In this document: in pieces, positions 22,150 to 33,659 of the stretch
Position numbering within the stretch: position 1 is the first letter of the stretch
Layout: every line of letters starts with the position of its first letter
Origin: Molanna angustata
Taxonomy: Eukaryota > Arthropoda > Insecta > Trichoptera > Molannidae
Assembly: GCA_963576475.1 (NCBI GenBank)
Contig: OY754975.1
Coordinates: 18,299,381 to 18,363,380, forward strand
DNA length: 64,000 nt
Reading direction: 5' to 3'
The notes under the pieces: model-generated
Seen by the model: the letters and a program-made list of their open reading frames with translations, nothing else
Databases searched by the model: none
Told to the model about the DNA's origin: nothing
Made by a program: the position numbers and the translations under genes

Positions 22150-23044
22150 GAAGGAAATATAAAAAAAAACAGTCATTAAAAAATTAATTGTTTCTATCTT
22201 TTAGACTATATAGGGCTACATATTGCTAAAAGATGTTACGTAAATAGGAACCAAATTTTAATAAACTCTCGAATAGGATAGATCGTTTGATAAGAGAAAT
22301 ATAAAACAGAATATTCGATTTACAAAGGTACCAACGTGTAATTACCATTCGCGGGAATAAATCAAAATAAAGATAAAGTATTTAATTTAAAACTTATCTC
22401 AGGTAGGTATTACGTGGGGTTACATTATTTAACTTTGTTCATTTGAACAATTAAAAGTTTATCAATTTGTACACAGTGTAAACAACAACGCTGGAATAAT
22501 ATGAAAGAAGTAATTAATTTTCTTCATACCCAACTAGCTTTGAACAATAATATCCATAAATTACGTTTCTCGAAATTTCACTAAACACACAATCAACGTG
22601 TCACTATCTATAACAAGACAGGCGGACTAGAGCTTAACTTTGAAATTATTTTGGAGTACATTTTTTTTGCTACATAACCTCTACACGCCTTTGCTCTCTA
22701 AGTAAACTAGTATATTAATAACAACAAGTAATGTACAACATGGCGTGTGAATCAAGGGCTTTAGAGAGTTTTTATAGTAATAAAGTATTTATATGTTATT
22801 TCATATATTTTTTCAAGTAATAACTATTAGATAAAGTAATTATGTTGAGATTGTATTTGGACAGTAAGTTTCGTTTTGTGTGCAGAGTGAATGACGTATG
22901 ACGTGCTATCAAACGCTTTGACAATTTTGGAGCTCGAACTGTCAATCGACTTAATATTAATATCATTTTATGTGAAATGTAAATTAACTAGTATTTTTAT
23001 AGTTTCATAATCGCAAACTTTGGATTTTTTCCCTGTAGGCAGTC
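22150..23044. other. Unassigned A+T-rich stretch
   Basis: No gene or repeat family recognised. Confidence 0.5.
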
Positions 23045-23165
23045 AATGATACGCCATCTATTGAGAAATTGGTTAGTAAACAATGATTTGTGTGATTTTA
23101 TCAATAGATGGCGTTACAAAACAAGTTTCTTCGTCACTTCATAGATGGCGATAGTTTTTTCAGCT
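23045..23165. repeat. Inverted CGCCATCTATTGA repeats
   Basis: CGCCATCTATTGAGAAATTG (~23052) and CAATAGATGGCG (~23102) are inverted, and GATGGCGATAG follows at 23145. The same CGCCATCTATTGAGAAATT block closes repeat F copies at 25970 and 27950. Confidence 0.65.
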
Positions 23166-23176
23166 TATTTTCAAAC

Positions 23177-23420
23177 GAACGGATTCATGATTCAGTGTTA
23201 TTTTTATTATTCTTTTATTTTTAAACTCTCTTTTCATTTTTTTCTCTATGTAATTTTTTTTTTATATTTCTTACTCTTTTATGTTATTTTTTATCAATTT
23301 ATTTCTCACTTAATTAGTACTGTACCAATTTAACTAAGAGACTTCACAATGCTCGGGTTGGTTGGAAGAAATTGCCTTATGGCAATAAACCTGCCTTTGT
23401 ACACATGTACATAAATTATA

Positions 23421-23475
<55 letters not shown>

Positions 23476-23476
23476 A
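23177..23476 (+). mobile_element. CR1-like LINE 3' UTR and (AAAT)n tail
   Basis: This 5'-truncated insertion matches the reverse complements of 41474-41690 and 57013-57235. It contains ACTGTACCAATTTAACTAAG, a 16-base hairpin ATTGCCTTATGGCAAT (23371-23386) and a tail of about 15 AAAT units. Lepidopteran CR1 (Zenon-like) elements are known to end in a similar TTGCC...GGCAATAA block; that placement is from general knowledge. Confidence 0.85.
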
Positions 23477-23494
23477 TGATTGAAATATTTATTT

Positions 23495-23640
23495 TATTTT
23501 ACGATTACGATATTAATCGTCTCACAGATCCAGACTGAAAACACAATTAAAACGGTGTCTCCACCGGGAATCGAACCCGGGACTTTTGAATCAGCATTCA
23601 GATACCTAACCAACTGAGCCACGAAGGTCGACGAAATACA
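23495..23640 (-). mobile_element. tRNA-derived SINE, family B copy 1
   Basis: The minus strand reads CCTTCGTGGCTCAGTTGGTT and, after an irregular anticodon region, CCGGGTTCGATTCCCGG as a perfect T arm. The body TTTAATTGTGTTTTCAGTCT and GGATCTGTGAGACGATTAAT follows. The tRNA-like head cannot form a normal anticodon stem, and the same body recurs elsewhere, so this is a SINE rather than a tRNA gene. Confidence 0.85.
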
Positions 23641-23835
23641 TATACAGAACTTTTAAAAATTGGATTCATAGGGAACTCAATAAGAAGGCATAATAAGAAG
23701 TTGCGCATGCGCATAAATGATCGCGTAAACCAGGCGATGACAGGTCGTAAACCCTGTAGGTGCCATGAGGATCTCCTTTAATATTCCAACTTCATCTCTA
23801 TTGGGATGTTAGAACTTTGTCATAAAAAAAAACTA
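23641..23835 (-). repeat. Repeat F copy, partial
   Basis: The minus strand carries CCCAATAGAGATGAAGTTGG, then GGCACCTACAGGGTTTACGA and CCTGTCATCGCCTGGTTTAC, matching 27650-27770. Confidence 0.75.
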
Positions 23836-24185
23836 ATAGTAGGTTAATTTTTCACAGACAACGCTTCATTTATTTTCCGTGGATTCAAGACAGTCAACTT
23901 AATCTTGCGAAAATAACGTTTTTTTTTTTTAATATTTATTCAATTGATGCGATGCAACTGATACAAATGGTCCCCAGAAAGATCAGATCGTCAACTTTTA
24001 TAAAAATCTATCAATATAATATTATACAATGTATAATGAAGTAATGAATATGTCATATTCATTACTTCTTACATAATATATGTATTATCATAATACCTAT
24101 CTTAGAGAAGTGTTTTCTTGCTATACCTACCATTTACTCGGTTTGAGACTTTACAGAGGACAAACAATTTCGAGAAGGTTACATC
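23836..24185. other. Unassigned A+T-rich stretch
   Basis: Nothing recognised. Confidence 0.5.
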
Positions 24186-24310
24186 ATACATAAACGAGTG
24201 GGTTGTGGCCAACGCTAAACTCCTCACTAACAAGTCATTCTATAAATTATTCAAATTCTGTATGGAAAATTTTCAGCCTTTTCATGAAATGAGTTTGTTA
24301 AGTAATTTTT
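24186..24310 (+). repeat. Dispersed repeat G
   Basis: Matches the reverse complement of 1-125 along most of its length, from GAGTGGGTTGTGGCCAACGC to ATGAAATGAGTTTGTTAA. Confidence 0.75.
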
Positions 24311-24539
24311 TATTTAAATATTTTAGTATGAAAACTTGATAACTCTTCAATGCCATTTTATGAAAGAGATGTGCCTTTTTAACAATTTGATAATATAAAT
24401 TTCAAGTTTCAAAAGAGTTTGGGGTCAATTTGAAATATTTGACAGTTAAAAAAATTGAAAAGCACTATTCATATATCGTTCAAAATCTAATGGGGTCTAA
24501 GCGAGTATTAGATATATATTTGCAAAATTTGGATAGAAT

Positions 24540-24810
24540 CGAATGAGTACTTTAGTCTATAATTGATAAAGTAAAAATGAACACGCCGTACATAGCACAC
24601 TGCACATAGCACACAGCACACTGCACACAGCACATAGCACGCACACAGCACATAGCACACACACACAGATACATTGTGATGAAACTTTCTGAATGCAATC
24701 TCAGCATGATACTTGTTGATAATGTGCAAAAAAAAAATAGCCTTTAAAATTTCGAAATCATAACTCCCATAATATCCCCTTGGGTTAGTGAGGAGTAAAA
24801 ATATACTGAA
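24540..24810 (+). repeat. Dispersed repeat H with GCACA-rich tract
   Basis: A simple-sequence tract of CACATAGCACAC/CACTGCAC units (24590-24668) precedes ACAGATACATTGTGATGAAA and ends TATCCCCTTGGGTTAGTGAG. It is closely matched at 38465-38640, where the simple tract is short. Confidence 0.8.
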
Positions 24811-24884
24811 TTATCTACTAGTAAAAAAATATAAGGGAAATGAGTATTTTTTAAAAATGCGTTAACTGAGATGCGTTAAGGAAA

Positions 24885-25130
24885 ACATGTGGAATACAGG
24901 ACATCGTTCGATGGAGTAGATCCAGAAGAAGTCATTGGAGGGACCACGTAGCCAGGATGGACAGTGATAGACTTGCAAATATAGCAGCAAATGAAATTCC
25001 TTCCGGCCGCCGCCTGCCCGGTAGAACACCCAAGAGATGGAAGGATAGCTGGACTTTGTCATCCCAGGAGGCATAGTTTCTGAAGAACAGACCAACTAGG
25101 TCTACTAAAGGAAGAAGAAGAAGAAGCGTT
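24885..25130 (+). pseudogene. LINE C-terminal remnant, group e
   Basis: The frame reads DIVRWSRSRRSHWRDHVARM, then DSDRLANIAANEIPSGRRL and PGRTPKRWKDSW, with a stop at ~25076. The WR.HV.RM...GRRLPGRTPKRW.DSW pattern is the basic C-terminal tail of RTE-like endonuclease/RT proteins. It ends in GGAAGAAGAAGAAG. Related copies are at 35040-35300 (reversed) and 36275-36490. Confidence 0.75.
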
Positions 25131-25552
25131 AACTGAGTGGAAATCCATTTTAAAATTATGTTATTATTTTTGATTTCGAATAGACATTATCTACAGCATT
25201 AATAAACTAAACATAGTATCCAACTTAACAAGGTGCATTAGCGATTACTGGAATTTTATTTCAGTCTTTTCATATTGTTTTGTCGTTCTGAGTTTCATAG
25301 TCTATCATAAATCATAGGTGACACTGCATTACTCCGTATAATGTATTATCGTGCATACATTGGGTCGTTGGCTGTGCACTCATAGTACTACAGATTTCAT
25401 AACAATGTTGCCACCTTGCAAATTTTTATTCACTGGTCTGGAAAATACCATTTTCATACAGCGCCATATCATGATCTGGATAAAATAGGATATATCGAAA
25501 AATCAAACTAAAATCTCTTGTTACCAGCCCAAGTAAAGTGAAGCTTCAAGCT
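25131..25552. other. Unassigned stretch
   Basis: Nothing recognised. Confidence 0.5.
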
Positions 25553-25722
25553 GGGGGGGGGTAAGTCTGGTCCAAGCGGCGAAATTAAAACCTGACGATT
25601 ACCCATATCACGGATATAATTACTTTATGGAGTTCTATAATATCTTTAGATGTCTTTAACTCCATATGATTATTATGTCCACGACATGGTTTTGATTTCG
25701 CCGGTTGGACCAGACTTGCCCC
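25553..25722. mobile_element. Foldback family FB1, copy 3
   Basis: A palindrome running from GGGGGGGGGTAAGTCTGGTC to GGACCAGACTTGCCCC. The right arm has lost ~15 bases around ATGGTTTTGATTTCGCC relative to copy 1, so it is older. No clear target duplication. Confidence 0.85.
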
Positions 25723-25789
25723 TCAGATTTGACAAATAAAATAATAACTTTCAAAGCCGGAGACATTAACTGAAAGTAAGAAAACATTA

Positions 25790-26060
25790 TTGAATAATTT
25801 TAACACTATATGCGCTTGCGCAACGTTCACCAATTATGCCTTCTAATTGAGTTCCCTTGTCAATGGAATTTTTAGAAAGTTTTATATATTTGAATAATGT
25901 GTAACAATTCACCTGAAAGTAAGGAATTATACTATTGCCATCTATGAAGTAACGAAGAAATCTTGTTTGATACGCCATCTATTGAGAAATTAGTTTGTTT
26001 GTTAACAATGAAAGCATTTTGTATGTTTGTAAACAATGACTCCGATAGGGAAAAAAATCC
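25790..26060 (+). repeat. Repeat F copy, 3' half
   Basis: It runs from TATGCGCTTGCGCAACGTTC through TTCTAATTGAGTTCCCTTGT, GCCATCTATGAAGTAACGAA and CGCCATCTATTGAGAAATTA. It lacks the first half present at 27585-27730. Confidence 0.75.
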
Positions 26061-26359
26061 AATGTTTGCGTATATGCCAATTAAAAATATTCGATCCTAT
26101 TCTTACTTATTTACCGTTTAGAAATTACTAAAACTGTTTTAATGAATTTCATACAAATGCAACTGGTATAGATTATGTATGGAAATATTGTAGTTGTCGT
26201 GCGGATACAGATGTCTTAATAATGAACTTGTTTTTTTTTTACTTCTCTTTTTCTGTGTTAACATTTTTTTCGTCCTCCAGCAATTGTTTAATATTTTACC
26301 TATTTAATTTTTCCTACTAAATAGTGCCATAAAAATATGATTTGTAATTTAATATACCT

Positions 26360-26835
26360 GTTTTTATTTATTTTATTTATTTATTATTAACAATAGGTAC
26401 AATGAGGAAGTTACAAATACAATTACCTTCTAGAGTTAGAAGTTAAGTGCGTGTGTACATATGTGTGTGTGTATGTGTATAATTTATTGATAAGTATTGT
26501 AATTGATAGGATACGATGAACACCTCACTAAGAAGTCCTGTGCCGAGGTGTTTATTTGAACAGTTGTGTGACATAGATAGTACATAATGTATATAGTTCT
26601 TGAATAAAATTATACATAAAATAATTATTGAGAAAAAAATGTGAAGTTTAATAATTATATTTGATTGGATGTAATTATGTTATTGATTTGTTCTGAACCG
26701 GTGTTGTATATCCATGCTGTTATGTGTTTTTTTGTATTTTTGTGACAATGTGTTTTGTGGTAGCAGTTTTAGCGAGGTTGCTAGGCAATTATGTAGTTTG
26801 ATGGCATAGTATTTAAAATGTCTTTGTTTATGAGT
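26360..26835 (-). mobile_element. LINE 3' end, family Y copy 1
   Basis: T-rich sequence at 26361-26392 is the tail of a minus-strand element. Its 3' UTR includes GAACACCTCACTAAGAAGTC and CTGAACCGGTGTTGTATATC (+ strand view), shared with 45010-45375. Near 26830-26760 the minus strand reads HKQRHFKYYAIKLHN and then ATSLKLLPQN, a degraded LINE C-terminal block. Confidence 0.7.
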
Positions 26836-26867
26836 AGTTTGCAACTTCTGTGTTAATATTGTTTAAA

Positions 26868-27230
26868 GAAAGGTACTGCGTAGAATATGGGGCCCCGTGA
26901 AGGATGGCGATGAATGGCGCATTAGACGCAACGATGAGTTGTACAACATATACCAGACCCCAAGTATCTCAATGCACATGAAATTAATTAGGCTGAGATG
27001 GGCTGGACATGTACAACGAATGCCAACCTCACGGGTGCCGAAACGAATCATGACTGGACACCCGGATGAGAGAAGAAGGGTAGGAAGACCAAGGCTGCGG
27101 TGGGAAGAAGAGGTCAGAAAGGAGGCAGCTCAACTTCTCCAGGAGAGGAGTTGGAACCTGGAAAGTGGCAGCAGAGGACAGGATGGGATGGAGCCGAAAG
27201 TTAACGGAGGCCATGGCTCGATTTTGGCTG
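26868..27230 (+). pseudogene. RTE-like C-terminus, group d copy 1
   Basis: The frame reads LRRIWGPVKDGDEWRIRRND, then ELYNIYQTPSISMHMKLIRL, then RWAGHVQRMP and GRRRVGRPRLRWEEEV-type sequence, ending near 27225. This is a typical C-terminal region of insect RTE-type endonuclease/RT proteins: an EL--LY/I----I---K--RL-W-GHV-RMP block and a basic GRPR-RW tail. It is very similar to 58640-59095 and has an ~12-base insertion after ERSWN. No RT domain is present, so it is 5'-truncated. Confidence 0.85.
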
Positions 27231-27445
27231 TTCTATATATCAATAATTTATTTGTTTATTTAATATTGCTTCTCAGGAAACTAACAGGAACTATGTAAAA
27301 TATCAATTTTACACGCACCTAATAACAAGTTGCCACATTCCGGAGACTTACGATATTAATCGTCTCACAGATCCAGACTAAAAACACAATTAAATACTGT
27401 GTCTCCACCGTACCTGTGACCTTTGAATCAGCAGTCAGATAATAA
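27231..27445 (-). mobile_element. tRNA-derived SINE, family B copy 2
   Basis: The minus strand carries a degraded T arm (AGGTACGGTGGAGACA), the body GATCTGTGAGACGATTAATA, then CCGGAATGTGGCAACTTGTT and the tail GAGAAGCAATATTAAATAAA. It abuts the end of the RTE-like remnant, tail to tail. Confidence 0.75.
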
Positions 27446-27584
27446 TATAAAATAAATAAATAAATAAATTCTATTTTTTAACAGATTTTTAATTATATTT
27501 TTAATTATCTCAATAAGGAGCCTCCACGTAGATTGAGTTTCGGTTAACTTCGGAAAAGCAATCGGGCGTCCCTGGAAACGGCAG

Positions 27585-28000
27585 AATGCCGGCCAATCCT
27601 TCCACCACCGGAGCACCAACCAATATGATGGTGTTCCGGACACGGAAAGTAAGTAATTATCTCAATAGAGACGAAGTTGGAATATTAACTGTAGGAGAAC
27701 CGGGAAATCAAGGCACCTACAGGGCTTACGACCTGTCATCGACTGGTTTACGTGATCACTTTATGCGCTTGCGCAACGTTCACCAATTATGCCTTTTTAG
27801 AGAGATCCCTATCAATTCAATTTTTGAAAGTTCTATAAATTGCAATACAGAAATCCTTTTCGCTGAATATAAGGATTTTTACTACAGCCATCTATATGTG
27901 AAATTATGAACAACTTTCTTATTATTTTTATTTATTTTTTTGTTGTAACGCCATCTATTGTGAAAATTGTTTTTTTTTGTAAATAATGAGAGCAACAATT
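27585..28000 (+). repeat. Repeat F, longest copy
   Basis: It starts with ATGCCGGCCAATCCTTCCAC and GGTGTTCCGGACACGGAAAG, continues with GACGAAGTTGGAATATTAAC, GGCACCTACAGGGCTTACGA and CGCTTGCGCAACGTTCACCA, and ends with AGCCATCTATATGTGAAATT and CGCCATCTATTGTGAAAATT. Other copies: 19440, 23641, 25790 and 60430. A 107-codon open stretch here (27586-27909) has no known motif and is not kept open in the other copies. Confidence 0.8.
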
Positions 28001-28798
28001 CTTAAACCTGAGGTGACAATGCATTTTTCGCATAGAAGTCACCCCTGAATTGCGCCAGACTTATAAACAAATAAATTCTTACAACCCACAAAACGCTGAC
28101 GCATATTCTAAAGGTATAAATTTCGTTACGGCATATGTACATCTGTTAATTTTTAATTGTATATGTTAAGTTTATTTTCGTCATCAATCTTAAGTGTTTG
28201 AAATATTAAAATTATCTTCCCTGCAGCTCCCCAATGATACAGAACACACAGCATTAACAAGATGGTGGAAACGTCTGAAATCTCTGACTGACGTCATTGT
28301 GTATCTCTACATATCACAATGTGAATTCTAAGTTTTGATCTAACCACCTTCTTCCCTCGCGCTGATATACATATACCTACCCAGCTACATCCCAAGACCA
28401 CCGCCTGCGTTGAATATGTATTTCATGAAGTATGAGAAATTCGGGCGGAATCACATGCGAAACGCATGCGACAGTCGCAGCGACAGAAAACAATGCCGCA
28501 AGCGCTGCCCATATTTTTGTTTTTATATTAACTGCCCTGATTACGAACTATCAAATGCTCAGCATATATGATAGTAAAAAAATATTTATTTTATATATTT
28601 TAAATCATGCTGTGCAACAATTATATTTCTAATTAGTGTAAAAGGGGTAGAAATTTATAAATCAATAAATAAATAAACATTTTAACAAAGTAATCTTCAC
28701 AAAGTTTCCAATAAACACAATTTCCCAATTAGTTACCTATTATATTAAATACAGAAATACAAATAAAAAATCATATACATACGTAAATATATTTTTAT
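28001..28798. other. Unassigned stretch, locally G+C-richer
   Basis: No gene recognised. The 28430-28510 part is richer in G+C, with CATGCGAAACGCATGCGACA and GTCGCAGCGACAG inverted motifs, but no second copy was found in the window. Confidence 0.45.
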
Positions 28799-28930
28799 AG
28801 AGTGAATTTGTCCTTGTAACATTACATATACATCCTAATACATTCCCTAAATTAAGCATAAATGCTTGTGCTATAGGTGAACGAAATCGGTAGCGACGTG
28901 ATCGAATTCACTACCACTGGATTACTTAAC
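28799..28930 (-). mobile_element. tRNA-derived SINE, family A copy 4
   Basis: The minus strand carries the anticodon-arm region AAGTAATCCAGTGGTAGTGA, the B box GAATTCGATCACG (altered), ACCGATTTCGTTCACCTATA, GCACAAGCATTTATGCTTAA and ACAAGGACAAATTCAC. The 5' part of the head is lost. Confidence 0.8.
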
Positions 28931-29329
28931 CTATATTTTCTATAATAAGATAAGTTCATTTGGTGAACATCATATCTGTGCTCAATTTTTTTGTCTACTT
29001 TTGAAAAAGTGAATACACGTACTACATATAAAAAATCAATGATTCATTAAATATTATACTATCAAAACGAGTACAGCCCATTCAAAACTTTAATAAACCT
29101 TGGTGTAAGTGTTAGTGCATATCGGTGATATCGAGGTACATATGTATACATTGTGATTGTATTAGTACAAGCGCCATTGGCCGATCGCACACACATACTT
29201 AAATCAGTACCGCTTCAGACGTCAAATTGATGAAAAGTATAGGATGTTTTGCATTGATTTTAATAAAAGTTCTTTTTTTAATTAAAATAACATAATAGTT
29301 TTTTAGTGAAGTATATATTAGTTTCTTTC

Positions 29330-29884
29330 AATATGTCACAAAATACAAAATAAGACGTGGCATACCTCTTTCCCGTCAATCCAAAGAACTCATTTTTAAT
29401 ATGAACGAGTACATATTTCCGGGAACAATATAAAAACAATAATAATACAATATCTCCGTTAGAACAAACATCAAAAGCGACTAAATTATCTATTGCGACT
29501 GTAAAAAATATAATAAGGGAAAAAAATAAATTTACTCCCGATTGTTCTACATCTTTTTCTTCTCCGAAAAAAAATGGAAGTGCCTTAGAAAAATTAATGT
29601 CGATAGTTTCGACAGTGTAGTTATAAGACGTTGCATACATGATTTTGATGTTACTAAAAAAGGCCATAATAAAAAGTTATGTGGGATCTAAAAATTTATC
29701 ATTCACAATGGAAAGTGTACGTAATTTGGTAGAAGAAAAAATATCGCAAATGACCAGCAATGATTGGGTTCAACTGTGTCGACATGTCCAAAAAGAGGAA
29801 GTTAAATATAAACTAAGTGATACTATTATGGATGAGAACACGTTTATTGTAAATACAGGTGACAGCTCATCATCACAAAGTTAA
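29330..29884 (+). pseudogene. Internally deleted DNA transposase
   Basis: The N-terminal part is readable from MSQNTK at 29332: IPLSRQSKELIFNMNEY, then (frameshifted) TSKATKLSIATVKNIIREK, a helix-turn-helix-like region, then VDSFDSVVIRRCIHDFD. The sequence then jumps to a C-terminal part, SYVGSKNLSFTMESVRNLVE and NDWVQLCRHVQKEEVKY, with an acidic/serine end (GDSSSSQS) at 29884. This N-to-C organisation resembles the uncharacterised DDE-type transposases common in moth genomes. The catalytic DDE core between them is missing, so the copy is non-autonomous. Superfamily is uncertain. Confidence 0.65.
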
Positions 29885-30175
29885 TCTGAAGAGTCTGAAC
29901 TATCGGGCGAAGAATGTTAGATAATAATTTGTTCTCGTCATTTACATCTGATCACTGATCACAAAATAAAATTGAGACTTTCTGTAATTTGCATAATTTT
30001 TATAGAAAATTAAATTATTTAGTTGGGGTGTTTCGGCGTTTTTGTTTTTTTTTTTAATATGTATAAGTAGTTATGTTTGATTGTACCTATGTACTAAAAG
30101 TTATTGTGTATGTTTAGAATGTTGTATAGGTAATTGATAAAATAAATATTTAAAAAATTAATATTTTTTATAAAA
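29885..30175 (+). mobile_element. Probable 3' part of the same DNA transposon
   Basis: TTGGGGTGTTTCGGCGTTTT, with flanking TATA-AAATTAAATTAT and an A+T-rich run, matches the middle of composite repeat D (17600-17660). The stretch probably belongs to the deleted transposon, but no clear terminal inverted repeat could be set. Confidence 0.4.
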
Positions 30176-31299
30176 AAAAATTGTAACCATCCTGTTACTA
30201 ACACTTATGCAAGGGACTATTAAAGCTCTGAACGGACTGCACCTATCACGATTTTCCTTTGAACGTCACATTGTGAAAATTACCATAAGGGAAAAATAAC
30301 GGAGTAGAGAACAAGAAACGATATGATAGGGAAAAACAGGGAAGAGGACAGTATGTATTGTGTGTGAGTATTTGTGTATGATTATGAAAGAGAAACACAA
30401 GTAAAAAAAAAACAAGAATATAAATCAGTAATGAAATATAAAAATTAAATTATTTTTTTTTTAAATGCGAGAAAACTACCTCGAACTTATCAAAAAAATT
30501 TTTTTTTTAATTTTAATCTTGACAGGTCTAGTGTCTAGGTCAGTTTTATTTACAACTTTTGTATAGGTAGTTATGTACCTGTACAACTGGGCATTACTAC
30601 CAATATTTTAAAGATATAGCAATGATGAGTGCCTTGTCCGTCTAACGGGTACATTAAACTGATGTTATTGTCAGGAATTATCCTGACAATCAATTAAACC
30701 ATGTAACAAATCGCGCAGAAACATTCAATCGTTATTCCTACATATTATATCCAATACACTTCTTTCATTCTTCTTGCTTTTGTTTTCAAATATGTGTAAA
30801 TATAATAATATTATTAAAGCATCGTTTGAGTACAAATTGACCAAAAATAAATGTGCAGATATATATTCAAAAGTTATTTAACTATCAAATTCTTTAATCT
30901 TATTTGCTTTAAGATGATATTTGTTTTATTGATTTGTATTTAAGACTGCAGATTTTTTATACAAATCTAATTTTAAGTCGATCGTGCGACTTTGTGTTTT
31001 GTCGCTTACAATTTCTATTTAGGTTCAGCTTTTGAATTACAATGCTAAACTCACACCCAGTGACGAAAGTGTTCATAAAAATGTATTAGACTCCAAGAAT
31101 ATACGACATATTATGGAGATTTATGTTCACTTTACACACAAAAATTTACTTAAAAGTAATTTTTATGAAGGAAAAAAATACGTACTTTAAACCTAAGAAT
31201 AGTACTGGAAAAAATCCTTGGCTCCGTTTTTATGTTAATAATACAAACAGTATAGCAAAGTTTTGTAGATACGAATTACACAAAATATTTTTTTGATAT
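30176..31299. other. Unassigned A+T-rich stretch
   Basis: No gene or repeat family recognised. Confidence 0.5.
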
Positions 31300-31976
31300 A
31301 TTAGCCAAGATATTAGATCGATTGTTAACTTCAACATTTCATCCAATCCTCTAAATTATCCAGAGGACAGAATCACATGTTCTATAAAAAGTTTTCTATA
31401 TTATCTCAAAAACGACGAAATTGACATAGTTCTATCATGGGTCCCTGGACATCTTAGGATTGAGGGCAATGAAAAGGCTGATGAACTTGCGAAATTGGGA
31501 ACTACTTCGGGCACAATTCCAGATAACTTTATAATCGCAATCTCACATCTTTTACCCCGCCTTAAATCAAATATGCTTTTCAAATGGGATGAAAATTGGT
31601 ACAAAACAAAAAAATATAAGGGTGCTTATCATGCAGGTATCCAACAAAAAATTTCTTCTAAACCATGGTTTTATAATAGAAACATATCTAAACGATTAAT
31701 ATAATGTATTCATCTAGAGTGAGAATTGGCCATTGTTCAATTGCCTCCCATCTGTATAGAATTAGAGTTCTAAATAGCCCACTTTGCCAGTGTGGTTATG
31801 AGGATGAGACAATTGATCATGTATTTTTTAACTGTAAAAATAATTCCGCCTTCAAAAATATATACAAACAATTAATTAAAATCACTCACCAATCTCCACT
31901 TAATATCCAACATCTTTTGTCTCTTAATAATTCACGTGTACTGGTCCGTTATTTCAAAATTCCTTTCATTGAATGA
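31300..31976 (+). pseudogene. LINE RNase H and zinc-knuckle C-terminus
   Basis: The frame around 31420 reads IDIVLSWVPGHLRIEGNEKA and then DELAKLG: the last block of an RNase H domain (W-PGH--I-GNE-AD-LA), with the catalytic His and Asp visible. Downstream, 31704-31976 reads SPLCQCGYEDETIDHVFFNC, a CCHC zinc-knuckle-like end. A TAA at 31702 and a frame change separate them. This combination is known from I-group LINEs (I, R1, LOA types). The upstream RT is absent. Confidence 0.8.
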
Positions 31977-33659
31977 CATAAATTTATAATAAAATTAACT
32001 TTTTTCCTCTGACATGAAATAATTAGCACATAGCACTCTTTAAAGGGTTAAAGGGTGCTTTAAACTAAAAAAACTTCAATATCTTATTTTTTTACATTTT
32101 AAATATATTTTAAACGATCTTTTAATAAATAGACAAGTACCCACCCATCTATAAAAATGAATATTATCTTTTATGTAACTTATATAACTAAATTTGCATA
32201 TTAACTAAAAAATAACACTATACTCATTATTTAATTGTAATATTTAATGTGAGTTGTTTTATATGATTCAATAAAAATATATATGAAAAGTATAAAAGGA
32301 ATAAAAACAAACACAGTTTTGATCAACTGAATGAAATATATTTATTTCAGAGGATAATAACTGTTTTTACTATATTTCAAATAATATTCTTCGAGAACTT
32401 TCACTCTGTCAATGAAATAACCTGAAACATAAATGAAATATCGATTCTGTTTATTATTAAACTATCGATAAAGTAAAATATAATTTGGAGACCTAACAAA
32501 ATAAATACAATGATAGATAGTTCAGTCAATAATGATTTCATTATGAACACATTTTGATGATAAAAAATATTTTTCATGTTGAAACACTGACGAATTGAAT
32601 GAAACAGGTATATTTACAATTCTCATGACTTGCCAGGGCGCAAAGTAGCGTATTGTTCATTATTGATATTGTTCTTAAATAATATGCAAAAAAAAATATT
32701 TTTCAACTGGAAATTTTCCCAATTTTGATATACCAATTGTAAGAACAACAGAAATATATCTTTAAATTAGTAAAATAATTCGAGAAAAAATATATAAACA
32801 CATACTTACATACCCAATTGTTTCCAAAAGTTTGAACAATGTATGTAGGTGCCAACATAAATAAAATTTATTGTTTCTATTACATCTCTGAATGTTGGTA
32901 TATTTATCAAGGAACTCACAATAGTTTATTACATTGTAACTAACATTTTTCGAACTTTCTTTCATAAATAACTCTATTTGTATCCTATTCTTAAGTAAAA
33001 GGAGAAGTTTGAAAGCTCTTCTGAAACTCTTATACATAAATACCAATTTACATTGTATTCCCTTGGAAAACTACACTTCTTGATTCTTCCTCATTCTTCC
33101 GCCATTACTCACCTAAGTAAAATGTATTAAGTAATAATATTTTAAGTACACCATAATTTTTCTTCGTTCAACTACAGGTTTTCTCCTATAATATAGAAAT
33201 GAGGTAATATTATTACCTAGAGAGATATTGTTATATAAAAATAGCAGGCTGAATAGCTAGCTAACTTCAAAATATTCAAAACAAATCGATTTTATTATTA
33301 AATCGCCGTATCGAAATAAAGCATTTAATCATAAGAAATATAAAATAAACATGAAAATAGTGGAAAAAAGAATGTCAATAGAAATAATGAATAAATATGG
33401 ACTGATTTTAGTTTGAATATGGATGTTAAAAAACTAATTTTGTGAAGTACAGTGATGATAAGGCAACATTAAATAAATTAATAAAGAACGACAAAGTAAG
33501 GAAGTTTGTAAAACTGGGAGAGAATATACGGCCGAGAAAAAACATCGCACGATTATACATACCTAATTGGAATCGAAAATAGGATAACAGACGATCATTA
33601 ATGATCCCGTACGAATGTGAGTTGGTTGAAGAATATATAAATAAAGAAGTATGTACACT
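31977..33659. other. Unassigned A+T-rich stretch
   Basis: No gene or repeat recognised in ~1.7 kb. The 94-codon minus-strand frame at 32762-33046 has no motif. Confidence 0.5.

Noticed and set aside
23558..23635. Possible functional tRNA gene on the minus strand
   Set aside because: The T arm is perfect, but the anticodon arm does not fold properly and the tRNA-unrelated SINE body follows, as in copies at 27231 and 39335.
27586..27909. A 107-codon open frame as a host gene
   Set aside because: It lies wholly inside dispersed repeat F, has no recognised motif, and the frame is not kept in other copies.
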